A stretch of DNA of 64,000 nucleotides from Henckelia pumila (lineage: Eukaryota; Streptophyta; Magnoliopsida; Lamiales; Gesneriaceae): positions 134,076,375 through 134,140,374 of the forward strand of contig NC_133121.1 of NCBI RefSeq assembly GCF_033568475.1, read 5' to 3'. Shown here one piece after another: positions 46,760 to 58,244 of this stretch. Both the position numbers and the translations under genes were made by a program. The stretch's first letter is position 1. Each line of letters opens with the position of its first letter. The notes below the pieces were generated by a model. The model did not search any database. It was not told the origin of the DNA and was given only the letters and a program-made list of their open reading frames with translations.

Positions 46760-48512
46760 ATTTAACATTGTATAAATTACTTTAAATGGATGCAAGTTGA
46801 AATAATGAAAATGGTTTGGTTGAAGCATTTTACCAAACATTTTGTATGTTATGAAGAACACATAAAATGCTTCAACAATGCATCTTAAAAATCAGCAGCG
46901 TAAGTAAAATAAATGCGATAAATAGACTCGAATTTGTTTATGGATGTTCGAAGATTTCAACAACTTCTACGTCACCCCTTCTTCCTACTCGGAAGGATAT
47001 TAATAGAAAACTTAGATTTATACAACTCATTTGTACAAACCCACTCCAAGACTAGGACTTATCCATTATCTATCCTAGAACTCCTAGCCACCACTCGATT
47101 GTATGCCGCAACATCACAATCCGCATTTAGTTTTACGTCCTTATGCTAAGACTACAAACACAATCTTTAACGTCTTTATGTAAAGACTCTCACGCAACTA
47201 ATATATGCAATACATCTCTCTTTTATATGTGAGTGAGTTGGGTATGAATAACTTGACTATTCACGCTCAAGAATTCTGATGTGTTCTTTACACTTTGGGT
47301 TTTGCTCTCAACTAGCTGATTTCTTCAAGTAGGATGCCCATGCTTTGACTCCTTCAAAAGCTTGTGTTTGAACTCCAAGATATTGTATTTATAGGCTACA
47401 AGAGTGATATAGCTGTTATAGTTAAAAATAGAGCCGTTAAAATACTTGTACTATTTTTGTACTTTTTCTGGAGCTAAACTGAATTTCACTAAACTGATCT
47501 TAAGTGAACTGATCTTGCTAAATTGAACTTTAGTGCAAAATTGAACTTGAAGTAGTTTGGGTGTTGTAGCAGCTGAGCCAACACAGTTGAGCAATAGTTG
47601 AGCAAGCTTCATTTTCGTAGCATTTTAGTGAGGTAAACTGAATTTATAAACTGGACGTTGTTTTGTTTGATCCATTGATATTTGGGCAAAGCGATGAATA
47701 CAAAATTTGTAGCTCTTGATCTTAAATTTCCAACTACCTAAGAATCAGTACATTTGGAGTTTATATGCAAACGTTATGCTCGAAATACTAGACCTACTCA
47801 AAATCAGTTTAGCACATAATCACGTAAGTGCATATGATCTGTTTAGTTCTATATCTCTTGATTCGTTGATTTATAAGCAAAATGATAAAAATGAAAGTTG
47901 TACCCCTTTCTCGAGATACCATACTGGGCAAATAAAGAATGACTCAATTCGGAGTTCATATGCAAAAATTATGCTCAAAATACCATACTGTGCCAGAAAT
48001 TCTGCTTTGTAGAATTTTAGTTCCAAATCTGCAACTTCAATGTAGATTAGCAGCTTTTTATGATCTGATTCAGTCTTCAACTGTGAATATGATATGAAGA
48101 ACATTGTCTTATCTTTCCATTACATGTTGAATTGTTCCGTTTTGATTACCGAGCTGCGAGATATGACCAAAATACCAAAACTGTTTGAGGTAAACTAATG
48201 GAGTGTGTTTTTGCTAAATTGATCGGATACAGTTTGGTAGTGCGACGTTAATTTGGCATATATAACATCCGTTTTTGCTCAAATTATGTGAAATACGATA
48301 TGTTCAAAATTGAGTTTTCTATGTAGTCGTCTTGGAGGATAATCATTTGATTCACTGAGCTATGAGATATCATGAAACAGTAGAGTTTTCTATAACTTTG
48401 AGTTTTAGCTTTTATTTTAAGTTATCAACTTCACACTTATAGTAAATATGTTAGAAACACAATAACAAGTTTTGTTATCATCAAATGATTGCTTGTGTTT
48501 CAAAACCCAACA
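46760..48512 (-). mobile_element. Copia-like (Sirevirus-type) LTR remnant
   Basis: On the minus strand the right border begins TGTTGGGTTTTGAAACACAA at 48512, followed by a TTTGATGATAACAAAACTTG phrase. This opening is one I associate with Sirevirus-type Ty1/copia LTRs. The distal part (46860-47250) contains long non-coding phrases such as GATGTTCGAAGATTTCAAC. No coding region is present, and neither the other terminus nor a target duplication could be fixed, so the left boundary is approximate. Confidence 0.45.
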
Positions 48513-49030
48513 TGACCAAAATAAATGATATGTTATAATAAATGTAAACACTTAGTATAAAATTATATTTTCAAGGAATTGATTCACATTTTACTTTAAA
48601 AAATCGATTTTGATTAACACTTGATTATGCATTTATTTGCTGTTTATTTTTAAATATTTAATGTGACAGATATAAATATATATTTCGATAATTCATTTTA
48701 AAAAAAAATTGAGCTTAAAAAACTTGTTAATTTTTTTTCTTCATATTTTTACCATTAGAATCCTTGAATTATGTAGCTCATATTAAATTATGAAATTTAA
48801 TTATATATATTATTTAAATTCTATAATTATTATTTTTTAAAAATAAATATTTTGAACATCTATGCAAAATCCAAGACATCCATTCATTTTATCTTGAAAT
48901 ATGTGTTAAATATTTGTCAATAATTAATATTTTCACAATAATTTATTATTTTCTATTATTAATTCTCTTTATATTTTTAGTATTGATTTTTAGGTCGGAA
49001 AATTGTTAGTTATTTTTTTTTGAAAGACTG

Positions 49031-49031
<1 letters not shown>
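48513..49031. other. AT-rich intergenic DNA
   Basis: No gene or bounded element is visible. The DNA is very AT-rich. Confidence 0.6.

Positions 49032-49074
<43 letters not shown>
49032..49074. repeat. (TA)n microsatellite
   Basis: More than 20 uninterrupted TA units lie directly left of the MITE at 49077. TA units continue on its right at about 49254-49271. Confidence 0.9.
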
Positions 49075-49076
<2 letters not shown>

Positions 49077-49079
<3 letters not shown>

Positions 49080-49250
49080 GTTTTGCTATGCTGTCCACCT
49101 TTCGTGTCCACCTCCCGTGTCCACCTCCATGCCCACCTATGAGGTGACAATCATCCATTAGATGAACCATTTGTATATGATTCATCTCATCCATTGGATG
49201 ATTGCCACCTCATAGGTGGACATGGAGGTGAGCAACATAGCAAAACTCTA
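49077..49250. mobile_element. Short inverted-repeat MITE in a (TA)n tract, copy 2
   Basis: The left end TATAGTTTTGCTATGCTGTCC and the right end, read inward as TAGAGTTTTGCTATGTTGCTC, are inverted repeats. The whole 174-bp unit can fold back on itself (CACCTCATAGGTGGACATGG against its inverse). TA repeats flank both sides. The outermost bases match copy 1 at 2863-2999 (TAGAGTTTTGATATTGTG), although the interiors differ. CACCTCC/GGAGGTG phrases repeat inside the left arm. Confidence 0.7.
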
Positions 49251-49359
49251 CATTATATATATATATATATTCATTATTCTCTAGTAGATATAATATTAGA
49301 TTCTCTACTATTTTCGGTTTACATGTCTTCCTAATTTGGGAGAAGTGATTTTTTGGTTT

Positions 49360-49890
49360 TGTAATTTTCACATTTTTTATTTTTGGTCCTGCTAAAATAA
49401 ATTTGCAATTTTAGTCATATATTTTGCATTTTTTTTAATTTTTAATCGTATTAACATTTCATTGGAATTTTAACTTACATGTTTTTTTTTTCATTTTAAG
49501 TTCTGTTAACACTAAATTTACATTTTTAGTCCTCTAACTTGCAATTTTTTTAGTCATGTTAACACCGAATTTTCATTTTTTTTTGTCTTGTAAATTTCGT
49601 ATATGAAAATGTAAATTCATCGATAATAGTACTAAAAAATAAAAATATATGGAAGTTACAAGACAAAAAAAATAAAAAAATCAGTGTTAACGGGACTAAA
49701 ATAAAAAACAATACAAGTTACAAGACTAAAAATGTAAATTCATTATTAACATGACTTAAAATAAAAACTCATGTAAGTTACATGACTAAAAATGCGAATT
49801 CAATGTTAATAGGACAAAAAATGAAAAAAAAATGCAAGTTAAAGGAATAAAATTGCAAATTTACTTTTAACATGACCAAAAATATAACTC
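49360..49890. repeat. Large inverted repeat with internal tandem units
   Basis: The left half contains repeated phrases like TTTTTAGTC, CTTGCAATTT and CTGTTAACACTAAATTTACA. The right half contains their inverses (GACTAAAAATG, AAATTGCAAATTTA, TTCA(T/A)TGTTAA). The arms are about 250 bp, each made of three or four degenerate 60-75-bp units. This resembles a foldback or MULE-type MITE, but clean termini and a target duplication were not found. Confidence 0.5.
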
Positions 49891-50059
49891 CACTTATATT
49901 TCGCTCGTGTTATTTGTTATTATTTATTTCGGTGGGACAATAGCCAAAATAGTACTGTAAAGTTTGCTTATTTGTGATTTGTTCCTGTGAGTTTTTAATT
50001 TTTTGTTTTGGTCATGTAATTTTAGTTATATTTTTGTTTTTAGCTCTTTTTCATTTAAG

Positions 50060-50547
50060 CAATGTTTTTATAACCAGATTAGTGAACATACCGATCTAAT
50101 TTAAAAAAAATCCAATTGATTGGACTGTTTTAACCGGATGGTTGAATCGGAAAACCGTTTATATAATATAAATAATTAATAATATATTTTAAATTATAAA
50201 ACCTAAAAAATTTATATAAATAAGAAAATATATATTTATCGTAGTTTGACAACTAAATAATTATATAAATATATTTAAAAAATTAATAAATTTTAATATT
50301 AATAAATAATATTTTTAACAAAAAAAATTTCAAATAATCATATATATATATATAATAAATATTACATTATTGTTTTAAAATAAAAAAAAAATATTTTTTC
50401 AAAAAAGAAAAAGAAAAACAATTTTTTGGTTTTTGACCAGTTGTGTTGGTTCAATCGTTAAAACGATTTTTGGGAGTGTTTCAAATCAAATTTATAATCG
50501 GTTCCGAGTCGAATCGGTCGGTATAACCCGGTGTTTTGAAAACATAG
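50060..50547. mobile_element. hAT-like MITE
   Basis: The left end CAATGTTTTTATAACC and the right end, read inward as CTATGTTTTCAAAACACC, are inverted. The flanking octamers CATTTAAG (50052-50059) and CATTTAGT (50548-50555) agree at 6 of 8, consistent with an aged 8-bp hAT duplication. The phrase AACGATTTTTGGGA is shared, inverted, with the fragment at 20793. Confidence 0.6.
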
Positions 50548-50772
50548 CATTTAGTTATTGATGTCACAACAGACAAGTCATCATTTCTCAATGTCACTTA
50601 AGTATTTTTAGCTGTTATATCAGTATTTTCTGATGTTACGTCCGTATTCTACGAAACAAAAAACTAAAAACCAATTATAACTTACATTATAAAAAAAAAC
50701 CCAAAATTAAATATTTACAAGTCTAAAACACTTACCAAACCATGTTAACTATATTTCCTGTATCGGTTAACA

Positions 50773-50980
50773 AATTGAAATCAATAAATTACCTAATTTT
50801 GTGCGCACTTTTTTTCTTTTCTAAGTATAATTTTATATTTAAAAAAAATATAATTTTATGATTTCAGCTATAATCCATTGAAATCGATTAATTACCTATT
50901 TTTGTGCTCACTTTTTTCTTCTCCAAGTATATTTTTATATTTTTAAAAAATATATAATTTTATGATTTCAGCTATAATCT
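50773..50980. repeat. Tandem duplication of about 104 bp upstream of the broken NLR
   Basis: Two units each run from TTGAAATC through AATTACCTA(A/T)TTTTGTGC to TTTATGATTTCAGCTATAATC. They lie end to end (about 50773-50876 and 50877-50980), with about 85-90% identity by eye. Confidence 0.75.
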
Positions 50981-51109
50981 TCGAGCTTGTCCAGTCCACA
51001 ACTTTTATGTGTGCAGAAAGAAATAATCTAGTTCTTTTGCTAACTTCAATATTCTTTCTTTTCTCTGTTAATTACTAGTTATTAATTTCTTTTAATAATA
51101 ATAATAATA

Positions 51110-53091
51110 ATGCATATGGCTTATGCATCTCTGGTCTCTCTTGCTCAAACTTTAGATGAAATTTTCTACCATTCTCGCAATGATTTACTCTACAATCAAC
51201 AGCAAATGGAATCCCTTGGCGAAAAGGTTGGTTTCTTGCAAGAATTTGTTGAAGATTGTGACCAACGAGGAATCCAAGTAACTTCAGATCTAGAAAACCA
51301 AATGAAAAACTTGGGTCAGCGGGCAGAAGATGTCATGTAAACCAAGAGGGTGGATGATATTCTTGGAAAATCTCCAAGTCCTCCTCCCATACTCTTTTGC
51401 CAAAAGATAGATGAAATAATTCAAGAATTTGATTCCATCAAGAAAATGGTTACGAGGATGAAAGAAAGGGAAGGCGGCGTGAAAGAAGATGAACGTTCCG
51501 GCACCAGCTCATCGGGAGTACTTCCCCCCAGTGGCAAGATTATTGCCATGGTTGGACTCGAACAACACTTGGTTAGAGTGATGGATGAACTCACTGGACA
51601 GAAACCCAAACGCCAGATCATAACAATCGCAGGAATGGGAGGTATCGGAAAGACTAAACTATGTAGAAATGTTTTTGAAAATCCATTAGTCGTGCAACAT
51701 TTTCATATACGTGCTTGGATCACTGTTTCACAAGAATATTGTGTTAGAGAAATTATTATAAGACCTTCTGCGTGAGATTAGTGCACCATTCGGGAGAGGA
51801 AATCAAGAAACCACCACTCAATCTTTTGAGGAAATGAGAGATGATCAATTAGGAGAACAATTATACAAAAGTTTATCGGGTCGGAAGTATTTGATTGTCA
51901 TGGATGATGTTTGGAGTTTCGGAGTCTGGGATGAGGTAAAGATGTTTCTACCAGACAATGGAAATGGAAGTCGGATCATGGTGACGACTAGGCAATCGGA
52001 TGTGGCTCATAGGCTAAGCTCTTGTACCCCTTATAAAATGGATTTCTTAGATGAGAACGAGAGTTGGAGTTTATTGTGTCAAACTGTATTTGGTCAAGTA
52101 AGTTATCCTGTGGAATTCGAGGATACAGGGAAACAGATTGCTAGAAACTGTAAAGGGCTTCCTCTTGCCATTGTTGTGATTGGCGGACTCCTTTCGAAAT
52201 GTGACATGACTAGAGAATACTGGGAATATGTAGCACGACACCTGAGCTCTATTGTAAATTCTGAAAATGACGATCATCGCTTGAACGTATTGTCCTTGAG
52301 TTATAAAAATTGCCTGTTCATCTAAAACCGTGTTTTCTTTACATGGGAATTTTTCCTGAAGATGATGAAATTCGTGTCTCCAAACTCATCAGATTGTGGG
52401 TTGCTGAGGGATTTCTAAAGCCCATTGTGGTTAAAAGCTTGGAAGAGGTTGCGGAAGAATACTTGAAGGATCTGGTTGACAGAAACCTTATCTTGGTTGA
52501 AACTCGAAAATCCAATGGTAAAATGAGAAGTTGCAAAGTTCATGACCTGTTGAGGGACTTGTGTATTAAGGAAGCTCACAAGGAGAACTTCTTTTGGCTG
52601 GTAACAGGAGAAATTAACTCGCTGGGGAACCAGAGAGATTTAGAAGAGGCCCTTCAATACATCCGGGGAAGCAAAATTTTTAAAAAATTTAGTAGCAAAA
52701 TTTCAAATTTCTTTGGTTTGAAGGGTGGCGACCGTCACCCCTCACCCCCTCATTTGGGCGTCTCCTCAACTCCGACTCCATCCTGCATAAAAGATACTCG
52801 ACGCCTGGTGATTCCTGAGCACAGATTTGATCACAAGAGGAGTCAAATATATGAAAAAGCAAAATCAGCATCTTTCACAGCTCTCACTTTCCAAGACTGG
52901 AAAGTTTGATCATGCGGTTTTGCGAGAAATTAGAGGAGATCCCATTTGGTATTGGAGAGATTCCTACTCTTAAGCTGATAGAGTTGGATCACTGTGGAGA
53001 AGAGGCGAATTCATCGGCACAACAAATACAAGAGGAGCAACGGAGCCTGGGAAATGAGGACCTTCAAGTTCGTGTGAAAGTTCAGCAGTAG
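51110..53091 (+). pseudogene. Broken CC-NB-ARC-LRR paralogue (R1B type)
   Basis: This is homologous to the NLR at 40639 along its whole length and starts with the same MAYASL opening. Its damage relative to the intact copy is: a nonsense codon (GAA to TAA) at 51338-51340, just after AEDVM in the coiled coil; a 1-bp insertion near 51765, which breaks the frame after the P-loop region; a 1-bp deletion near 52308, which restores the first frame; an internal deletion of about 796 bp at about 52878, which removes nearly all the LRR and shifts the frame; and an early stop that removes the acidic tail. The P-loop GMGGIGKTK has Lys in place of the final Thr. Kinase-2 LIVMDDVW, RNBS-B and GLPLAI are still readable. 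No full NLR can be made. A truncated CC-type peptide of 76 aa could in principle be translated from the first frame. Confidence 0.9.
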
Positions 53092-53225
53092 GGCTGGTAT
53101 AATCGTTGCCAAAAAATCCAATCCCGACGTTTTGCCATTCGATTAAATATTAATGTCATGAGATTGATTGAGAATAAAACTTGTTCTCGATGGGATTCTC
53201 TCCCAAACCGGAACTAAAATTAGTA

Positions 53226-53435
53226 GTCCAAGTTGGTGGAGTAGGTGAACTCTTAGCCAGATGTCAGAAGTTCGATTCTCTTTGCCAATATTTTCTTGGA
53301 CTAGCCTGTCACACATGGCTTGCCCAGTGTAGTTTACCTGATTAGCGTAGTTTGCAGGATATTGCGTTAGTCCTGGGATTTACCCAAAGCGCACAGAAAG
53401 ATAGCGGATGCGGGTTTCCATGTCAAAAAAAAAAA
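53226..53435 (+). mobile_element. tRNA-derived SINE, copy 2 (plus strand)
   Basis: The sequence begins GTCCAAGTTGGTGGAGTAGG (A-box-like TGGTGGAGTAGG). It has AGTTCGATTCTC as the B-box-like motif and closes with GCGGATGCGGGTTTCC and a short A tail. It is the same family as 18370-18594 and 20698-20792. The A tail directly abuts the MITE at 53437, so the 3' target duplication is obscured. Confidence 0.75.
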
Positions 53436-53436
53436 T

Positions 53437-53563
53437 AGTGTTTGCAACCTCTAAAAATAAGTGCTTATGAATTTTTTTCTTAACTGACAATCTCTATAAA
53501 TAAGTGCTTATGGATTTTTTTTAAGCACTTATTTTTAAAGATTGCAAACACTACCAAAGAGTA
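53437..53563. repeat. Short foldback MITE abutting the SINE tail
   Basis: The ends AGTGTTTGCAACCTCTAAAAA and TTTTTAAAGATTGCAAACACT are inverted, with AATAAGTGCTTATG internally repeated. Its position at the end of the SINE A tail suggests one element inserted into or beside the other. Confidence 0.65.
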
Positions 53564-55230
53564 ATTCTAAATGTTATACCTTGATTTACATGTTTTCTTA
53601 TTAATTAATAATTACAAAATTTTCCATGACCAATAAGATATTTATTTCTTATGAGTAGTTTTGTATTTAATGATTGAAATTGTAAGGGAATTGTAAGTTA
53701 GTATAAGCCAATGTGTATACTGTATACTATAAAGTGTACATCTAGCATTTTTTTATTATTAATAGTTGAATTAACATATTGGTCTTAATATTATTGGGTT
53801 TCAGCCCATACATAAATTAATTTTAGATTTATTTCACATAATTATTTATTGTTGAAATAATTTATTATCAAAATCTCAAAATTAGGTTATTCTTCTGTAT
53901 TTTTTTTAACTTATTAATAATTAAATTATTTCATGTTTATAATTATTTAACCAGAACATATATGCAGAATAAAATATGCAATCTGCCATTCATGACAAAA
54001 TTTATTTGGTAATTTGTAATTTATATTTTGAATATTTTATCAATAATTATCCCGTGAACAATTGGTGTTTTTTTTGAAAAAATATGAAAATATAAAACTT
54101 TTACGTGTTAATCAGAACTTGTTGGGAAATCATCCAATTCGTGAAGAATTTGTCAGATCCTACTTATTGTGTACAATAAGTAGAGTTTTGTGTTCATCAA
54201 ATTTATTTATAAACATATATAGTGGTTTTGTTATGCATTTATATGTTTCTAGATGTTTCTAAATGAATGTTTCGTTTTTCTTTTTAAAAAATATGTTTCT
54301 AAAAAGATTTTTTTTTAAAAAAAAAATCATTTAAAAATAATTTTTTTAGTTTTCCAAACAAAACTTAATATTATATGTTTCCGGTTTAATTCTTCTTTTT
54401 TCATTTATAAATAAAATATTTTTTAAAAAAATAAAAAACATTTTTTTTTGTTTTTTGAATAAAACCTTGAACACGAACAAATTATTTTGATATATTTTCT
54501 CTACTCAATGGGATCTCGGATATTCAAGTTTCGATATGTGTCGAATACGAAATCAGGAGGAAAAAAAAAGGTCTCAATTCTTATCTAGACGTGAATTGAG
54601 GTAAAAGAATTGTAAGACTGGTCCCTATCGGATCCAACTCTTAGTCAACACCGCTTTTATATATACATGAAGAAGTTAAAAAAAAAATATTCCCTTCGAA
54701 TATATGCATGACCAAAACGGGAGTTTCGGACCAGTTTATGTTAAACGCACCTCACTTTTATTATTCACATGATAATTGAAAATAAATAAATGTTTTTTTT
54801 TAATCTTGTGGTTTTTTTAAGAAAAAATTTTAAATTATTGATTATAATTAAAAAATCATTTAGTTAATTTTAAAATTTACTAAAATGGGTTTGTTAATAA
54901 CTTTTATTTTATTAAAAATAGGTATTTTATAATTTATCTATTAAATTACGAGGTGTTATTGGATCGATGCAATATTCTATAGTATATATCAGGTTGTATA
55001 GATAATATAGTATAATTTGATAATTTTAGGCTATGTTGTTTGCTCTTTTTCGAATAAAAAGGTGTTTGACTAAACTTATTTAAAATATCATATAAGCTCT
55101 TAGGACTTATAAACTATTTTAAAAACTTATATATTTGATTCTTTGTTTGCTTAAATTTAAAGGGCCGTACCTGAAAAATTCTATGCCGCGTTCCATTGGA
55201 AAATTCCAAGACTTTACATAGGAAAATTAC
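53564..55230. other. Intergenic DNA with a relict NLR upstream segment
   Basis: No gene is supported. AT-rich DNA with many T and A runs ends in 55165-55230, which resembles DNA 0.5 kb upstream of the intact NLR (GCGTTCCATTGGAAAATTCCAAGACTTTACAT against GCGTGTTCCGTAGGAAAATCCCAAGACTTTATAT). The last 9 bp, GAAAATTAC, are the left target duplication of the MULE that follows. Confidence 0.55.
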
Positions 55231-56812
55231 GGGTTAATTGCATTCCGCCTCCTTATGAAATTCGTATATAGCACAAACCCTTTATAAAAAATGAATTAGC
55301 TATTAAGTCCTTCACTTTTCAAAAAATTAGCTAAAAACCCCCTGCATCGAAAATTGGTGTTGCACGGGTTTGAAATGAAATTGGTCATGCTTTTTTTACT
55401 TTTTATTGCCTCAAATGACTTAAATACCCCAAATCATTAAGCATAATATTTTTTAGTGTATTTTTCTTTTTCCAATTTTTTATCATATGATTTTTTAAAT
55501 TGTATTATTTTAAATTTTATAAATTTTAAAAATACGATTATTCGGAACAGTGAATTCACTAACTTTCTAACCGAACATATTATTTTAATTAATAATATGA
55601 AATATAATGTGAAAATATTAAATAAATGAAAATATTAATAAAATCATAATAACATTAGCAAATTTAAAGAACTATTCAATTAATCTTATAAACAAAATTC
55701 ATTTCTCTATCTCTCAAGTGATTCAAATTAACCACATATTGTTATTATTCAAGATTATATATATATATATATAATTATTTATTTTTTAAATCAATTTTCT
55801 CAATTATAAAGTTTTATATTTATCAATGATCAGTTTAGTTTGACTTCATTTTATTTGATTTTAAGCCCTATTTCGTATACTGTTTTGAATAAATTATATT
55901 ATATATAATGTATATATATAATATGAATATATAGTAATTATATTAATGAATTAGTAAATATCGGTAAAGAAATTATGACAAACATGATAAATGATTTGAA
56001 AATTAAAATTTTCGGTTGACGTGATAAATATGTTTTGAATTTTTATTAATATGTTCATTCATTATAAGTTAATAAATTTTAATAATAATTTTATTCATTT
56101 AATTATTTATTAGAATTTTATGTAAAAACATTTTAAGCATAATTGATATATTTGTTTTAGATAAAAAATTTAACAATGTAAAATCAAATTATACCCAAAT
56201 ACTCCGGTTCTAATGTAAGGTGTCATGTTAACTCTAATATTAATTTATTTCAAAAAATTTAAAATTTCCTTAATTATATATTTTTTATTTTGATAAATTT
56301 CTTTAACTTGGCTTATTTTGATTTTTAAGCACCCTTATCTTTTATTCAAATATTAATAATATTAATAATCATTATTTTGAATATTAATTTTTTATTTAGT
56401 TTATCACTAATATAATCAATGATTTTTATTATGTATTTTTATAAATTACAAAATAATAAAAACAACATGTTTGGTTAGTAAGTTGGTGAATTCACGGTTT
56501 CAAATAGTAGTATTTTTCAACTTCATAAAATTTAAAATAATAAAATTCAAAAATCATATGTTAAATAGTTGGACAAATAAAAACGCACTAACAAAATAGT
56601 TACTCAAGTACTTGAGGGTATTTTTGTCATTTGAGGTAATGAAAAATAAAAACAATCATGACAAATCTCACTTTGAGCGCGTGCAAGTACAATTTTCGAC
56701 GCACGTTTTAGCTAATTTTTTGAAAGGTGAAAGACTTAATAGCTAATTAAATTTTTATAGGGGGTTTTGTGTTATATAGAAATTTCACAAGGGGGTGGAA
56801 TGTTATTAGCCC
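55231..56812. mobile_element. Non-autonomous long-TIR MULE, 1,582 bp
   Basis: The left end GGGTTAATTGCATTCCGCC and the right end, read inward as GGGCTAATAACATTCCACC, begin inverted arms that stay alike for at least 130 bp (for example TTAGCTATTAAGTC and its inverse GACTTAATAGCTAA). A perfect 9-bp direct repeat, GAAAATTAC, flanks the element (55222-55230 and 56813-56821). The core is AT-rich and non-coding. Its ends share the TTGCA...CCCCTTGTGAAAT style with the MULE at 14919 but are a distinct family. Confidence 0.85.
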
Positions 56813-56821
56813 GAAAATTAC

Positions 56822-57904
56822 AAACTGTTTTTTTTTAATTGACTATACCTTTTGAAAAGGAGGTCTTATGCATTTAAATTATAATTTATAACTTGCGTAT
56901 AATTCACTTTCAACACTGCTAAGTAGCACATTTTCCTTTTCAGCGTAGAATTAAATATTTAAAAAATGAATAATGTCAGCTATATTGAGTTTTGCATAGA
57001 CGACTAAAATTTATTAAATTAAGAAATTATACTGTAATTCTTTTCAAAATTATTATTTTTTCAACTCATAATTGTTTGGCTTGCTTAAAAAAAAATTCTT
57101 CTAATGAAAATATAGTTTTTTTTATATAATGCCCACTTTTAAGTTGTCAAAATTGAACCCGACCTAAGTCGCCACAAAAAATATCGGATTAGAGTTTGGG
57201 GTTTTTGGGTTCGGATAAGATCATTTGAGACCCGAAATCTAACCAGAAAAAATTAATCGGTTGAGTCAGTTTTGCGTTGACCCTAAATCTTTTTTTTTTC
57301 TACTTATTTTTTTATACAAAATTTTAAAAATATTAAGTAACTACATTTTAATATATCATATGTTTGAAAAAAAATATTGTATATTGTATCATAGATTTTC
57401 ATCATGTAATAACTATTTTGTCATTTCTATAAATAATTGTTTATTTCACGTAGTAAATATATTTTAATTTTTTATAATTAAACTTTCAAATTTAAATCAT
57501 ATAGGTTGGTTCGTGTTGGTTTGGTTTGATCGGGTTATTTAAGTTTAGGTTTGAGTTGGTCATTTTCGAATTGATTCGAGTTCGAGTTAGAGAAATTTTT
57601 TGATAATAACTTACGTCAACTCAGCCTGAATCCATCTAGCCGAATTGACACCCTATCCAGCTATCATATAAAAATTTACCATCTTCGAGCTTGTCCACAA
57701 TTGTGCATTATACGTGAGCCGCCTTGCTTTATGTATTTCTGAATTAACCGCATGCGCGCTGAACCTGGAAAACCATGTAAAAATGCGTGTGATTTTAATT
57801 GTAACTTTTATCAATTAGTTGGTGTTTTGTATTTTTGTGATAAGGTGAAGAAAACATGAAAATCAGTAATGCTTGTAAGCCTAAGGGCTAGGACGAAGGT
57901 AGCG
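56822..57904. other. Relict NLR upstream DNA and a hAT-like fragment
   Basis: The first 50 bp after the MULE continue the relict NLR upstream homology (CTGTTTTTTTTTAATTGACTATACC against CCGTTTTCATTGACTACTACTAT at 40202). A degenerate repeat runs from about 57140 (AAGTTGTCAAAATTGAACCCG) to CCGAATTGACACCCTA at about 57655, typical of TAGGGTGTCAATTCGG-type hAT ends, with no clear target duplication. ATCTTCGAGCTTGTCCACAA near 57680 repeats the sequence just upstream of the broken NLR (about 50978). No gene is supported. Confidence 0.5.
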
Positions 57905-58244
57905 TTTTCAAAGGGGAAATTGCATATATCACTCTTGTAAAATCACGTGTTAGCTAATAACCATCTGTGAAATTTTTTTAAGCTAATAACCCCCTGTGAT
58001 TCTAGATTTGTATCATACACACCATTTTCAGCTAAAAAATGACGAAAATACCCCTACATAAAATAAATGATAAATTAAATAGTTCATAAAAGTCAAGGGC
58101 ATTTTTGTCATTTTTTAGCCAGAAGGGTGTGTATGCTACAAATCTAGAATCATAGGGGGTTATTAGCTTAAAAAAATTTCACAGGGGGTTATTAGTTAAC
58201 ACGGGATTTCATAAGGGTGATATATGCAATTTACCCTTTGAAAA
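57905..58244. mobile_element. Foldback MITE of the GGTAAATTGCATA type
   Basis: The arms of about 118 bp are nearly 90% identical when inverted. They start TTTTCAAAGGG(G/T)AAATTGCATA, continue with AATAACCCCCTGTGA, and reach TCTAGATTTGTA. The central spacer is about 100 bp. No target duplication is seen at either possible border. The arms carry the same AACCCCCTGTGAAAT phrase as the MULEs at 14919 and 55231, suggesting a related group. Confidence 0.75.

Noticed and set aside
46867..48104. Open frames of 60-98 codons in the copia-like LTR region
   Set aside because: They overlap on both strands, have no domains and lie in LTR-type non-coding sequence.
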